Shown here piece by piece: positions 52,499-61,998 of a stretch of 64,000 bases of DNA. Position numbers and translations under genes: made by a program. The stretch is from assembly GCA_019801415.1 (NCBI GenBank), contig JAHVJD010000003.1, positions 480,037-544,036 on the forward strand. Direction: 5' to 3'. The DNA comes from Nocardioides marinus (GTDB lineage: Bacteria > Pseudomonadota > Alphaproteobacteria > Rhodobacterales > Rhodobacteraceae). Within the stretch, counting starts at the first letter, position 1. Each line of letters starts with the position of its first letter. Under the pieces are notes generated by a model. It saw nothing but the letters and a program-made list of their open reading frames with translations, was not told the DNA's origin and searched no databases.

Positions 52499-54175
52499 AT
52501 GGCAATTCTGACGTTTCTCATCAGCCTGGCCGGTGCCACGATGCTGCTGCTTTATGCGGTGCGGATGGTGCGCACCGGTATCGAGCGCAGCTACGGCGCC
52601 TCGTTCCAGCGCTTGCTGACCGGCAAGCAGAGCCATCTGCAGGCCGGGGCCATGGGGCTGCTGCTGGCGATCGTTCTGCAAAGCTCAGCGGCAGTGGCGC
52701 TGTTGACCTCGGGGTTTGCGGCGAGTGGCTACCTGACCTTCCCGGCCGGGCTGGCGATCGTGCTGGGGGGCGACCTGGGATCGGCGCTGATCATTCAGAT
52801 CCTGTCGTTCAAGCTGGACTGGCTGGTGCCGGTGCTGCTGGCGCTTGGTGGCTATCTTTTCGTCAAGACGGAGGCCAAGAAAGCGCGCCAGCTGGGGCGC
52901 ATCCTGATGGGGATCGCCTTCATCCTGATTTCGCTCCGGTTCCTACGCGAGGCGATGGATCCGATCCGCGACAGTGCTTTCCTGCCCGCGGTTGCGGGCT
53001 ACCTTGCGCGCGACTACATCACCGCCTTTCTTGTCGGGGGCGCGCTGGCCTTTGTCATGCATTCCTCGGTGGCGGCGATCCTGATGTGCGTGACCCTGGT
53101 GCAGATCGATGCGCTGCCCTTTGCCGCCGGGTTGTCACTGGTGCTTGGCGCCAATTTCGGATCGGCCTTCATTCCGGTCTGGCTCAGCCGGGGGCTGAAC
53201 CTGCCGGCCCGCCGCATCCCCTATGCCAATCTGGCGTTGCGGGGCAGCTGGGCGGTGATCTGCCTCTTCGGCGCCAACCTGGCGCTGCGGCAGGGCTGGC
53301 TGGGAGATCCGCAGGGCGGGCAGATGCTGGTCAACGCCCACCTGGCCTTCAATGCCTCGCTCCTGGTGCTGGCGCTGCCGGTGTGCACCCCGCTGGGTGA
53401 TCTGTTCTGTCGTCTGTTTCCGGATCCGGCACCGTCCACGGTGATCCAGCCGGGGCGGCCGATCAGCGCTCTGGAGCCGGGCAACTACGGCTCACCGGCC
53501 TTGGCGATCTCCAACCTCAAGCGCGAGCTGTTGCGCATGTCGGACCAGGTGGGGGCGATGTTCCGCCCGGTGCTGGACCTGTACGAGGAGGGGACCAAGG
53601 AGCAGATCCGCGCGGTGCAGAAGATGGACGAGGAGGTCAACGCCTGCCTTTCGGGGATCCGCAGCTATGTGGCCGCCATTCCTGAAGATGCCTTTGACCG
53701 GGAGGAGTTGAAGACCGCGCGCAGCTTGATGGAATATGCCATCCGGCTGGAAACCGCAGGTGATGTGGTGGCGCGACGGCTGGCGGTGCTGGCGGGGGAT
53801 CTGAACCGCAAGAACCTGCGCTTCTCGCGCGAGGGCTGGCTGGAAATCACCCGCATGCACGAGGCGATTCTGGCCAACATGCAGCTGGCTTCGAACGTGC
53901 TGATTTCGGACGACCTGGAAAGCGCGCGGCTGTTGAGCCTGGAGAAGACCGAGGTGAAGCGGATGGAACGCGACAGCCGCAAGCGCCACCTGAGGCGGCT
54001 GCAGAACGGCGCGCGCGACAGTTTCGACACCTCCGACATTCATCTGGAGACGCTGCGCGCCCTGCGGGAGTTCAACAGTCACATCGCCGCCGTGGCCTAT
54101 CCGTTGCTGTATCAGAACGGGCAATTGCTGGAGACCCGCCTGATCAACGATCTGCAGTCGGAAGACGCGGATTGA
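52499..54175 (+). CDS. Na/Pi cotransporter (NptA/PhoU-like) family protein
   Basis: A 558-residue protein. The first about 310 residues hold two inverted membrane repeats with the QSSAA/HSSVA signatures (LQSSAAVALLTSG and MHSSVAAILMCVTL), followed by a PhoU-like helical domain (about 335-545). The family imports phosphate with sodium; PhoU-like domains may sense or regulate it. It starts 82 bases after the DeoR gene and is followed by an EamA gene 41 bases later. Confidence 0.9.
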   Translation: MAILTFLISLAGATMLLLYAVRMVRTGIERSYGASFQRLLTGKQSHLQAGAMGLLLAIVLQSSAAVALLTSGFAASGYLTFPAGLAIVLGGDLGSALIIQILSFKLDWLVPVLLALGGYLFVKTEAKKARQLGRILMGIAFILISLRFLREAMDPIRDSAFLPAVAGYLARDYITAFLVGGALAFVMHSSVAAILMCVTLVQIDALPFAAGLSLVLGANFGSAFIPVWLSRGLNLPARRIPYANLALRGSWAVICLFGANLALRQGWLGDPQGGQMLVNAHLAFNASLLVLALPVCTPLGDLFCRLFPDPAPSTVIQPGRPISALEPGNYGSPALAISNLKRELLRMSDQVGAMFRPVLDLYEEGTKEQIRAVQKMDEEVNACLSGIRSYVAAIPEDAFDREELKTARSLMEYAIRLETAGDVVARRLAVLAGDLNRKNLRFSREGWLEITRMHEAILANMQLASNVLISDDLESARLLSLEKTEVKRMERDSRKRHLRRLQNGARDSFDTSDIHLETLRALREFNSHIAAVAYPLLYQNGQLLETRLINDLQSEDAD

Positions 54176-54216
54176 CCCCTCGTATTGCCGCGTCGGCATG
54201 AAAGGCCCCCAAAACA

Positions 54217-55056
54217 ATGACGCCCTTTGTCATCGCCATTATCCTGTCGGCGGCATTGCTGCATGCGGTCTGGAACGCCATCGTCAAGACGGCCGCTGAC
54301 CGTACGACCACCCTGGGCCTGGTGGCGCTGGGACATGTCATTCCCGGCGCCGTGATGGTGCTGCTGCTGCCGCTGCCGTCGGCCGAGAGCTTTGTCTACA
54401 TCCTGCTGTCGACGGTGGTGCATTTCGGCTATTTCTTCATGCTTGGGCAGGCCTACCGGCATGGCGATCTGAGCGTCGTCTATCCCATTGCCCGCGGGAT
54501 CGTGCCGGCACTCGTGGGGCTGTGGGCGTTGCTGTTCGCGGGCGAGTGGCTGCCACTGCAGGCCTGGGGTGGAATCGCGGTCATTGCTGTTGCGATCCAG
54601 CTGAGCAGCTGGAAGGCGCTGCGGTCAGGGGTGGGGCGTGCGGCGCTGGGGTTTGCCGCGGGCACGGGCTTGTGCATCTCCGTCTATTCGGTGGTCGATG
54701 GGATCGGCGTGCGCCTGTCGGGCAACACGCTGAGCTACTGGGCCTGGGGCGCGTTTTTACATCTGTTCATCGCGGGCTTTGTCGGCTGGCGCAAACGGGA
54801 CACGCTGACCCGCCTGCCTGCGCGCGTCTGGTTGCTGGGGCTGGCCGGGGGAATGGTGTCGATGACGGCCTACGGGCTGGTGCTGTTTGCCAAGAATTTC
54901 GCGCCGCTGGGTGCGGTGTCGGCGCTGCGGGAAACCTCGGTGATCTTCGCGGCGCTGATCGGCTTTGTCTTCCTCAAGGAAGGCAACTGGATGCGGCGGC
55001 TGGGCGCGGCGGTGCTGGTTGCGCTGGGCGTGGCGCTGATCGGACTGGCGGTCTGA
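54217..55056 (+). CDS. DMT-superfamily (EamA) transporter
   Basis: A 279-residue ten-helix protein of the EamA type. LLHAVWNAIVKTAADRTTTLG at the start and the repeated ARGIVPALVGLWALLFAGEWL / LRETSVIFAALIGFVFLKEG blocks mark the two halves. Substrate unknown. It lies 41 bases after the Na/Pi gene in the same direction and is probably cotranscribed. Convergent with the hybrid kinase gene. Confidence 0.88.
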   Translation: MTPFVIAIILSAALLHAVWNAIVKTAADRTTTLGLVALGHVIPGAVMVLLLPLPSAESFVYILLSTVVHFGYFFMLGQAYRHGDLSVVYPIARGIVPALVGLWALLFAGEWLPLQAWGGIAVIAVAIQLSSWKALRSGVGRAALGFAAGTGLCISVYSVVDGIGVRLSGNTLSYWAWGAFLHLFIAGFVGWRKRDTLTRLPARVWLLGLAGGMVSMTAYGLVLFAKNFAPLGAVSALRETSVIFAALIGFVFLKEGNWMRRLGAAVLVALGVALIGLAV

Positions 55057-55094
55057 CCGGGACGGTCGGGTCGCAGGGCTGCGGCGGGGGAGGG

Positions 55095-58052
55095 TCAGGC
55101 GCTGGCGCGGGGTGGATCGAGCCAGACCGGGTTCTCGTTCTGCGCGGTCGCCAAAGTGTGCAGCAGCACCGTCTTTTTCACCGGCTTGGTCAGGAAGTGG
55201 TCCATCCCGGCCTTGAGGCAGGCGTCGCGGTCGCTGGAAAACGCATTGGCGGTCAGCGCGATGATCACCGGTTGCACGATCGGCAGGTCGCGGATTTCCC
55301 GTGTCGCAGCAAGCCCGTCGAGTTCGGGCATCGACATGTCCATCAGGATGATGTCGGGGGGCTGATCCCGGCAGATCTCCACCGCCGCACGACCGTTTTC
55401 GGCCTCCACAAGCTCGACCGGCTGGCCGCGCAGGAACTTGCGGATCAGCAGCCGGTTGGTCTGGTTGTCTTCGGCCAAGAGGATGCGGCATGGCCGCAGG
55501 CTGGTGCGGTTGTCGGGCAAGTGCAGCGTCTGCGGCCCGTCCATCGTGGCGGCGGGGGCCATCTGCACCTCGAGACGGAAGCAGGAACCTTGGCCGGGGG
55601 TTGACTGCACCGAGATCGTGCCCCCCATGCGCCGCGCCAGCATGCTGGAGATCGTCAGCCCCAGCCCGGTGCCGCCAAAAGCCTTGGTGGTGGCGCCGTC
55701 GGCCTGGGTGAACCGGTCAAAGATGTGTTGGGCCTGGGTCGGCGAGACACCGATTCCGCTGTCTTCGACCTCCACCACCAGGCGGCAGGGATCGGTCGCG
55801 GCGTGGGACACGCGCACGTCGATCCGGCCGTGATGGGTGAATTTCACCGCATTGCCGATCAGGTTCACCAGAATCTGCCGCAGGCGGCCGTCGTCGCCGC
55901 GCAGGCGTTCGGGCAGCCCCTCGGCAAAGGTGATGTCCAGCGCCAGCCCCTTTTCGATCGCCTTGGGGCGGAACAGGCCCGCAACGCTGCTCAGGCAGTC
56001 GTGCAGGTCGAAATCTTCTTCCACGATCGAGAACTTCCCGGCCTCGAGCCGGGACAGGTCAAGAATGTCGTTGATGATCTTCAGCAGCGCCTGTGCCGAG
56101 CTGCGGATCACTTCCACGTTCTGGTGGTCATCCGCGGCCAGGTCCGCCTCTGCCAGCAGTTCGGCCATGCCGATGATGCCGTTCATCGGGGTGCGGATTT
56201 CGTGGCTCATGTTCGCGAGGAACTCGGATTTGGCGCGGTCGGCCTTCTCGGCGGCCAGCTTGGCTTCGGCCAGTTCACGTTCACGTTGCTTGCTGCGGGT
56301 GATGTCGCGCTCGATGCCGATGATGAGGTCGACCTTGCCGTCCGGCCCGGTGACCGGAACGATGTTGGTGTCCATCCAGATCTCATTACCGGATTTGGTA
56401 TAGCTGAGCACCTCGGTGTGGTAGCGCTTGCCCATGGCCTTGTGGCGGTTCAGCTCGCGGATCACATTGGGGTCGGTGTTCTTGCCGTCCAGCAGCTCCG
56501 AGGGGGTGCGCCCGATGGCTTCGGCCGGGAAGTAGCCGGTGGCACGCGTGAAGGCCTCGTTCACCCACAGAATGCGTTTGTCGGCGTCGGTCAGAATGAT
56601 GCTGTCCGAGGCGTGTTTGGCCACCAGCGACAGGCGGTGCAGCTCGGCCTGCTGTTTCTGGAGTGCTGCATGGGCGGCTTCCAGGGCCTGCTTGCCGGCA
56701 TTCAGCTCCTTGTTCTGCTGGGACAGCGCCTCGTTGGCGTGGATCAGCTGTTCGCGCAGGCGCACGTCCTCGGACACATTCCAGTTGACGCCGATGATCC
56801 AGTCCTTGCCCTCGGGATCGGTGAAACTGCTGGCGAGGGCGCGGATATGCTTGATGGAACCGTCATCCATGATGATGCGGAATTCTTCGGAAAACTGGGT
56901 CTTGTCGGTTTCCGCCCGCTGCCAGGACTGGGTCACGCGCTCCCGGTCCTGAGGGTGAAGGCGCTGTAGCCAGTCGTCCCCGGTGATCGCGCCGATCTTC
57001 TGCTGAACGCCATAGAGCTCGTGCATGCGATCGTCCCAGGTGTAATGCGCGTCCTGGGCGCTGCATTCCCAGATCCCCACCCGGGACGTCTTGACCGCGA
57101 TCTCCAGTCGCCGCGAGACCGAGGCCAGCTCGCTTTCGCGGCGGCGCAATTGGCCGATGACAGTTTGCCGGGCGGCGGAGAGCTTGCCGGCAAGGAAGGT
57201 GGGAAAGACAATCAGCATGCCGGCCGCCAGGAGGCCAAGCCTCAGCCGCCACAGGTTGTCGGGGCGGGTTTTCCAGCCGTCCGTCGGTCGCGCAGCCAGT
57301 TGCCAGCTGCCGACCGGCAGGTTGATGTCCAACAGGACCGGGTCGCCCGCGAAGACCGCGCTGTCGCCAAAGAACTGGCCGCCGGCGGTGCCGGTGCCGT
57401 CCTGCCCGTTGAGCGCATATTCGATGCCGTCGTTGTCTTCCAGCAGTCCCGCGGCGGTGTAGAGCGTGTTTGTTTCGGTGACCGCGGACAGGATGCCCCA
57501 AAACGCCCGGCCTTCCGGCGCATCGGTGAAGATCGGCAACCGGTAGATGAAACCGGTGCCCCCCTGAACCAGGTTCACCGGACCCGCCAGCACCATGTCG
57601 CCGCTGTCGCGCACCCGATAGGCGGCGGCGCGCTGCTCGTCGTTCTTGTTGTAGTCCAGCCCGATGGCGCGGGCGTTGCCTTCCATCGGGTGGACCAGCG
57701 ACACAACGAGGTCGGGGGCGGCCGCGAAGTGGCGGATGGCGGTCCTGCCCTCCAGCACGTGGCTGGCGATCTGGGCAAACCGCTCCTGGGACATTTTCGG
57801 CTCTGTGGCCAGCATGGCCGCGAGCCCCCGCATCCGCTGGTAGTCGCCATTCAGCTGCGCTTCGAGGCGGGACTTGATCAGGCCCGCGGCCTGCTGGACC
57901 TGCGCGCGCATCGATTGTTGATGAATGGTGCGGTTCTGCTGCTCGGCGTAAAGGACGGCGACACAGACCACCACGAGGGCGAGAATGGTTGGCAGGTAGG
58001 CGCGGTTTTTCAGGGCCAGAAGCCAGCTCGGCAGGGTACGGGGTGCGTCCAT
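55095..58052 (-). CDS. Hybrid sensor histidine kinase (CHASE-PAS-PAS-HK-REC)
   Basis: A 985-residue membrane sensor. TM1 (about 18-36), an extracytoplasmic CHASE domain (about 55-260, with GLDYNKNDEQRAAAYRVRDSG), TM2 (about 270-290), two PAS domains (about 318-430 and 475-590, the second ending IGIERDITRSKQ), then a HisKA with phospho-His617 in SHEIRTPMNG, an HATPase domain with NLIGNAVKFTHHG, VEDSGIGV and GGTGLGL, and a C-terminal receiver with phospho-Asp905 in IILMDMSMPELDG. Signal unknown. CHASE domains sense small molecules; the PAS domains lack the LOV flavin-Cys motif. No partner response regulator is adjacent. Confidence 0.95.
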   Translation of the reverse strand: MDAPRTLPSWLLALKNRAYLPTILALVVVCVAVLYAEQQNRTIHQQSMRAQVQQAAGLIKSRLEAQLNGDYQRMRGLAAMLATEPKMSQERFAQIASHVLEGRTAIRHFAAAPDLVVSLVHPMEGNARAIGLDYNKNDEQRAAAYRVRDSGDMVLAGPVNLVQGGTGFIYRLPIFTDAPEGRAFWGILSAVTETNTLYTAAGLLEDNDGIEYALNGQDGTGTAGGQFFGDSAVFAGDPVLLDINLPVGSWQLAARPTDGWKTRPDNLWRLRLGLLAAGMLIVFPTFLAGKLSAARQTVIGQLRRRESELASVSRRLEIAVKTSRVGIWECSAQDAHYTWDDRMHELYGVQQKIGAITGDDWLQRLHPQDRERVTQSWQRAETDKTQFSEEFRIIMDDGSIKHIRALASSFTDPEGKDWIIGVNWNVSEDVRLREQLIHANEALSQQNKELNAGKQALEAAHAALQKQQAELHRLSLVAKHASDSIILTDADKRILWVNEAFTRATGYFPAEAIGRTPSELLDGKNTDPNVIRELNRHKAMGKRYHTEVLSYTKSGNEIWMDTNIVPVTGPDGKVDLIIGIERDITRSKQRERELAEAKLAAEKADRAKSEFLANMSHEIRTPMNGIIGMAELLAEADLAADDHQNVEVIRSSAQALLKIINDILDLSRLEAGKFSIVEEDFDLHDCLSSVAGLFRPKAIEKGLALDITFAEGLPERLRGDDGRLRQILVNLIGNAVKFTHHGRIDVRVSHAATDPCRLVVEVEDSGIGVSPTQAQHIFDRFTQADGATTKAFGGTGLGLTISSMLARRMGGTISVQSTPGQGSCFRLEVQMAPAATMDGPQTLHLPDNRTSLRPCRILLAEDNQTNRLLIRKFLRGQPVELVEAENGRAAVEICRDQPPDIILMDMSMPELDGLAATREIRDLPIVQPVIIALTANAFSSDRDACLKAGMDHFLTKPVKKTVLLHTLATAQNENPVWLDPPRASA

Positions 58053-58640
58053 TTAGCTTCCTTCGCGCGTTCCGGGTGGTGCCCAGAACGTCTGAGCTGG
58101 CAGTCTTGTGCGTGCGTTTTCACCAAAAGCGGTATTTCGCGATGAAAAAGCAACCATTCTGGGCCCGGCAGTGTGCGCAATGCGATCATGGCTTGCAGCA
58201 GGGTCACAGGTGTCTGCAAAGGTCTCGGGACGACAAAGCCGGGACCGCTGCGCCTGAGGCGCGGCAAGGAACCGGCCAAGCGGCCGTCGTGAGGTCTTCG
58301 GTCGGGTCATTTGGGTCGGGCTCCCATCACCTGTTAACCGTTCGGTGCTGTCGTCCACTTGCGGGAGGATTGGCACCAGCCGCTGACCAGTTTCTGGAGC
58401 GGATAAGGATAAATTCTGGCGGCATATCGTTACAGCACCGTTAATGCCTTGAAAGTTGATGCGCACTGCTGGCGAAAGGCGGGCGGTGTGCGGGTGCCGA
58501 GGAAGGCGAAACGCAGGACTCCGGCACGTGCGGAGCCGTCCTGGCCGCACGTCGCGCAGGCCTGGCGACGTCGAAGCCCCCGGATGGCACCGGAAAGAAG
58601 GCGGGGCAGGACGGGCTTGCGTAGAGGTGGGGCGCGGTTG
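58053..58640. other. Gene-free interval between hybrid kinase and RTX-Hint gene
   Basis: About 590 bases with the hybrid kinase promoter at the left and the 3' end of the RTX gene at the right. The open frames inside lack ribosome binding sites and resemble no family; one starts MKKQPFWARQCAQCDHG at about 58141 but breaks down. No terminator with a T-run was found. Confidence 0.5.
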
Positions 58641-61600
58641 TCAGGCGACTTTCCTGGAGTTGGAGGACGCCGAGGGCGCGCTGATCCTGGTGTGCAGCGT
58701 GGCGCGGAAGTCGTTGACATGCGACGGCAGCGACCGGGTGCGGGAGTATTCCGCCACCGGGGCTCCGTACTGGCTGCGGCTGTCGCAGAGGGTTTCAATG
58801 CGGGCAAAGCCCGGGAAGTCCACGAACAAGGCTGCCCGGGACTGCGGTGTCAGGCCGCCGAGGGCCATAGGGCCGGGATAGAAGCTCTCGGCGGGAAGCC
58901 CGTTGGCCCAGACCAGCTGATGCGTTTCGAACAACAGGTGGAAGTACTGCACCTCGCGACAGCCGTTCATGACCCGCACCGCGCCGCCGCGCAGCTGGGC
59001 AAGGTGGCGGGCGCGGACCAGCTGGTCGCGGCCATCCGGGCCGGTCAGCAAGAGCCCATGTTGCGGCGACAGGATCAGCGGCGCGTCCTGGCCGAAGGCG
59101 CCGGCCTCGATCCGGATCGGGCGCTGGTCAGGTCCGGCCTGCAGTTCGGCCGCGTCAAGCGCCCGGGAGGCCACCCAGAGCACCGGTTGTGGGCCGTTGT
59201 CGCGGGTGGTCACCAGATCGCCCGGGCGCAGGGATTCCACCGGCACTTCGCCGCGGGGCGTCAGGATCATGGTGCCGCTGGTGAAACAGGGGATGCCCGA
59301 GGCGCGCAGCTGTGCTTCGCTGGTCATGTCGCTCGGGGCCACGCCGTGGAGCACGACGGTTTCGCCCTCGGGGAAGATCAGCTTGGCATTGCCGTGACCG
59401 TCATCGGAGACCCGGACGTCGCGCCAGGTGACCTTGCCGAGATAGCCGGTGCCGCCCTTCAGGTTGGAGACGTCGAACTGGTCGTTCCGCAGGCCATTCC
59501 CGTCGCTGTCCAGGATGTCGTAGTCGCTGATGTAATCCGTTCCACCGCCGGAGGTCAGGATATAGGTGTCGTCGCCAGCGCCACCGGTCAGCGTGTCGTT
59601 GCCAAGGCCGGTCGTGATGGTATCCGCCCCGCCACCGGCGTCGACGCTGAAGCCGCTCTTGGTTATGGAGCCATCGAAGCTGTCGTTGCTGGAGGTCCCC
59701 TTGATGTGTTCGATCTCGGTGAAGCGAATGCCGTTGGTGCCGCTGGTGATACTGCCGGCCTCGTCGGCTTTGAAGGTCACGTTCACCGGATGGGATACGG
59801 CCGAAAGGTCGATCGTGTCGTAGTCGATCCCGCGTTCGCCGCCGGCAATCGTGTCGAGCCCGAAGTTGTCCTCGATCACGAAGGTGTCGGAATCGTCACC
59901 GCCGGTCATGCTGTCGTTGCCTTCGCCGCCGTACAGCACGTCGTTGTCGGCGCCGCCGTGCATGGTGTCGTTGCCGGTGCCACCTTTGAGGGTGTCGTCA
60001 CCATCCGTCGCGTGGATGCTGTCGTCGCCGCTGCCGCCGTCCAGGCTGTCGTTGCCTGAGGAGTTCCGCAGCGTATCGTTGCCGGCTCCGCCATACAGCG
60101 TGTCGTGACCGGTGCCGGTGGTCATGTAGTCGTTGCCGGCACCACCATACATCAGGTCATTGCCGGCGCCGCCGGCCATGATGTCATCACCATCCTCGCC
60201 ATAGAGCAGGTCGTCGCCGTCGCCGCCCTCCATGGTGTCGGTGTTGATGCCGCCGTACATGGTGTCATTGCCGAGACCGCCGGCCATGATGTCCAGCCCC
60301 TCGTCGCCGTACATCAAGTCATGGCCCGCGCCGCCAAGGAGGCTGTCGTTGTCCAGGCCACCGATCAGCGTGTCATTGCCATCGCCGCCCTCGAGCGTGT
60401 CATTGCCCTCGGTCGCGACGATGCTGTCATCGCCGGTGCCCCCGACCAGGCTGTCGTCCCCGGCCGAGTTCATCAGCGTGTCGTTGCCTTCGCCGCCAAG
60501 CAGGGTGTCGTTGCCAAGGCCGGTGCGCAAGAGGTCGTCGCCTTCGCCGCCGTCGATGAAGTCGTTGCCGTCCCCGCCCATCAGGGTGTCGCCGCCGCTG
60601 CCGCCGATCAACGTATCATCGCCGACATCGCCGGTAAGGAAGTCCGCACCGCTGCCGCCGACCAGGTTGTCGTTGCCTTCGCCACCGTCCAGAACGTCAT
60701 CACCGCTCTGGCCGAAGATGATGTCATCGCCAAGTCCGCCCTCGAGCGTGTCGTTGCCCTCCTGGATCTCGGTATAAACCGCGTCGGCAATGACGGCCCC
60801 GGATAGGGTGAACCCGGATTGGGACGTGCGCGACTCAAGGTCGAATTCGATGAAGGTGCGGTCTTCGAACCGGGCTGAGAACCAGGCTTCTTCCTGATCA
60901 GGGCTGTTGGAGGTGGTGCCGGTGACCGAAACGGTCTGACCGTTCTGCGAGACATTCAGGTTGGTGTTGTCGGCTGTTCCGACCGCCGTAAAACTGTCGG
61001 CGTCCAGGTGAACGCCTTCGTGGTTCAGGCCGCCGTTGCTGTCGATGTCGTTGAACGTGGCCATCGAGTTCAGCGCCACGGGGTCACCGGTGGCAGGATC
61101 GAAAAATTCCAGCCGGAACTTGGCGGTGTCGCCTGTTCCCCAGCCCTGCATCAGGATTTCATAGCCGCGGCCACTGGCCAGATCGACGGACATCCAGGGG
61201 TCTGACTTTTCGACCAGAACCAGCCGACCGCTGATCATGCGGCCGTCGTCCAGTTGGGCCACGTTGTTGTAGATGGCCCAGTCGCCCTCTCGGGCGTCGC
61301 TTCCATAGTAGGACTGGCTGTGCAGGTTATCGATGTTCAGAACCAGCGGGTCAGCGTCCTGGCCTATTCCGACCCCTTCCCCGGTGCCGTAGTCGCCGAA
61401 CAGAATGTCGTTGGCTGCCGAGCCTGTGATGCTGTCGTCACCGCCTTCCCCTGCCGCGTAGTTGTCGGCCGGGTCCAGTTCTATGACGTCATCATCTTCG
61501 CTGCCTCGGATGAGCTCAAGGTTGTCCAACAGGCCGTCAACGATGGAGAAAAGGTCGTCGTCGTCGTCGTCTTCATCCTCGTCTTCATCCTCGTCTTCAT

Positions 61601-61799
61601 CCTCGTCCTCGTCTTCCTCCTCTTCTTCCTCCTCTTCTTCCTCCTCCTCGGGTTCGTCCTCTTCTTGGAAGACAGAAGAATGAAGGACGTGAGGGGCGAG
61701 CGCGTTCAGCTCGTCTTCGTCGAGTTCGATGTCAGCGCCGGAGTCATCGAGCGGTCCAACAGCATCCGTGAGATCGTTGGGAAGGATTTCGATTGGCAT
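58641..61799 (-). CDS. Acidic RTX calcium-binding protein with C-terminal Hint domain
   Basis: A 1052-residue predicted secreted protein. Residues 46-82 are almost entirely Glu/Asp. A beta-rich domain follows (about 90-340), then about 34 nine-residue RTX repeats of the GGxGxDxxx type (about 375-670), which bind calcium after export. A further stretch leads to a Hint domain (from [29 protein letters not shown], about 840 on) of the hedgehog/intein type, with a Cys at its start. RTX proteins usually leave by type I secretion, but no ABC/HlyD genes are in the window. The start at 61799 follows GGAGAGCCGACC; a longer reading from 61883 lacks signals. Confidence 0.85.
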   Translation of the reverse strand: MPIEILPNDLTDAVGPLDDSGADIELDEDELNALAPHVLHSSVFQEEDEPEEEEEEEEEEEEDEDEDEDEDEDEDEDDDDDDLFSIVDGLLDNLELIRGSEDDDVIELDPADNYAAGEGGDDSITGSAANDILFGDYGTGEGVGIGQDADPLVLNIDNLHSQSYYGSDAREGDWAIYNNVAQLDDGRMISGRLVLVEKSDPWMSVDLASGRGYEILMQGWGTGDTAKFRLEFFDPATGDPVALNSMATFNDIDSNGGLNHEGVHLDADSFTAVGTADNTNLNVSQNGQTVSVTGTTSNSPDQEEAWFSARFEDRTFIEFDLESRTSQSGFTLSGAVIADAVYTEIQEGNDTLEGGLGDDIIFGQSGDDVLDGGEGNDNLVGGSGADFLTGDVGDDTLIGGSGGDTLMGGDGNDFIDGGEGDDLLRTGLGNDTLLGGEGNDTLMNSAGDDSLVGGTGDDSIVATEGNDTLEGGDGNDTLIGGLDNDSLLGGAGHDLMYGDEGLDIMAGGLGNDTMYGGINTDTMEGGDGDDLLYGEDGDDIMAGGAGNDLMYGGAGNDYMTTGTGHDTLYGGAGNDTLRNSSGNDSLDGGSGDDSIHATDGDDTLKGGTGNDTMHGGADNDVLYGGEGNDSMTGGDDSDTFVIEDNFGLDTIAGGERGIDYDTIDLSAVSHPVNVTFKADEAGSITSGTNGIRFTEIEHIKGTSSNDSFDGSITKSGFSVDAGGGADTITTGLGNDTLTGGAGDDTYILTSGGGTDYISDYDILDSDGNGLRNDQFDVSNLKGGTGYLGKVTWRDVRVSDDGHGNAKLIFPEGETVVLHGVAPSDMTSEAQLRASGIPCFTSGTMILTPRGEVPVESLRPGDLVTTRDNGPQPVLWVASRALDAAELQAGPDQRPIRIEAGAFGQDAPLILSPQHGLLLTGPDGRDQLVRARHLAQLRGGAVRVMNGCREVQYFHLLFETHQLVWANGLPAESFYPGPMALGGLTPQSRAALFVDFPGFARIETLCDSRSQYGAPVAEYSRTRSLPSHVNDFRATLHTRISAPSASSNSRKVA
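60122..60527 (-). repeat. 405-bp higher-order repeat unit in the RTX domain
   Basis: The block starting RTGLGNDTL is followed 135 residues (15 nine-residue units, 405 bases) later by TTGTGHDTL with the same irregular order of units: xTGxG, xGGxGNDTL, xNSxGxDSL, xGGxGDDSI, xATxGxDTL, xGGxGNDT and GGxDND. Irregular units (NS, AT, DND) reappear at the same places, so this is a segment duplication and not chance. Confidence 0.75.
61555..61662 (-). repeat. Simple-sequence acidic-codon tract
   Basis: On the plus strand, a stretch of TCC/TCG/TCT/TCA trinucleotides including three copies of TCTTCATCCTCG. It encodes the poly-Glu/Asp tract. All units are multiples of three, so slippage changes length without a frameshift. 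Confidence 0.75.
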
Positions 61800-61998
61800 G
61801 GTCGGCTCTCCGGCGGCAGGGTCGATAACGGCAGCTTGACTGCGCGGCGCCAGCAGTTGGGCCACGAGTCGAATCCGCTCCACCCTAAGGCCAAGGGATT
61901 AAGACAGCGTAAGCGGTGGTCGCCGCGCGAATCCGGTGGGCGGTTAAGCCTTTTGTGAGGGTTTGACGCTACTTCGCTTCTGCATCCGGGAACCCGCT

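Noticed and set aside
58141..58444. Small frame MKKQPFWARQCAQCDHG...
   Set aside because: The start looks gene-like, but there is no ribosome binding site and the rest is not protein-like.
60105..60806. Plus-strand frames opposite the RTX gene (Val/Ala- and Ser/Pro-rich repeats)
   Set aside because: The repeats simply mirror the RTX codons on the other strand.
61899..61940. Possible CtrA sites (TTAA-N7-TTAA) upstream of the chemoreceptor
   Set aside because: Only half-sites are present (TTAAG); the second half does not match at the correct spacing.
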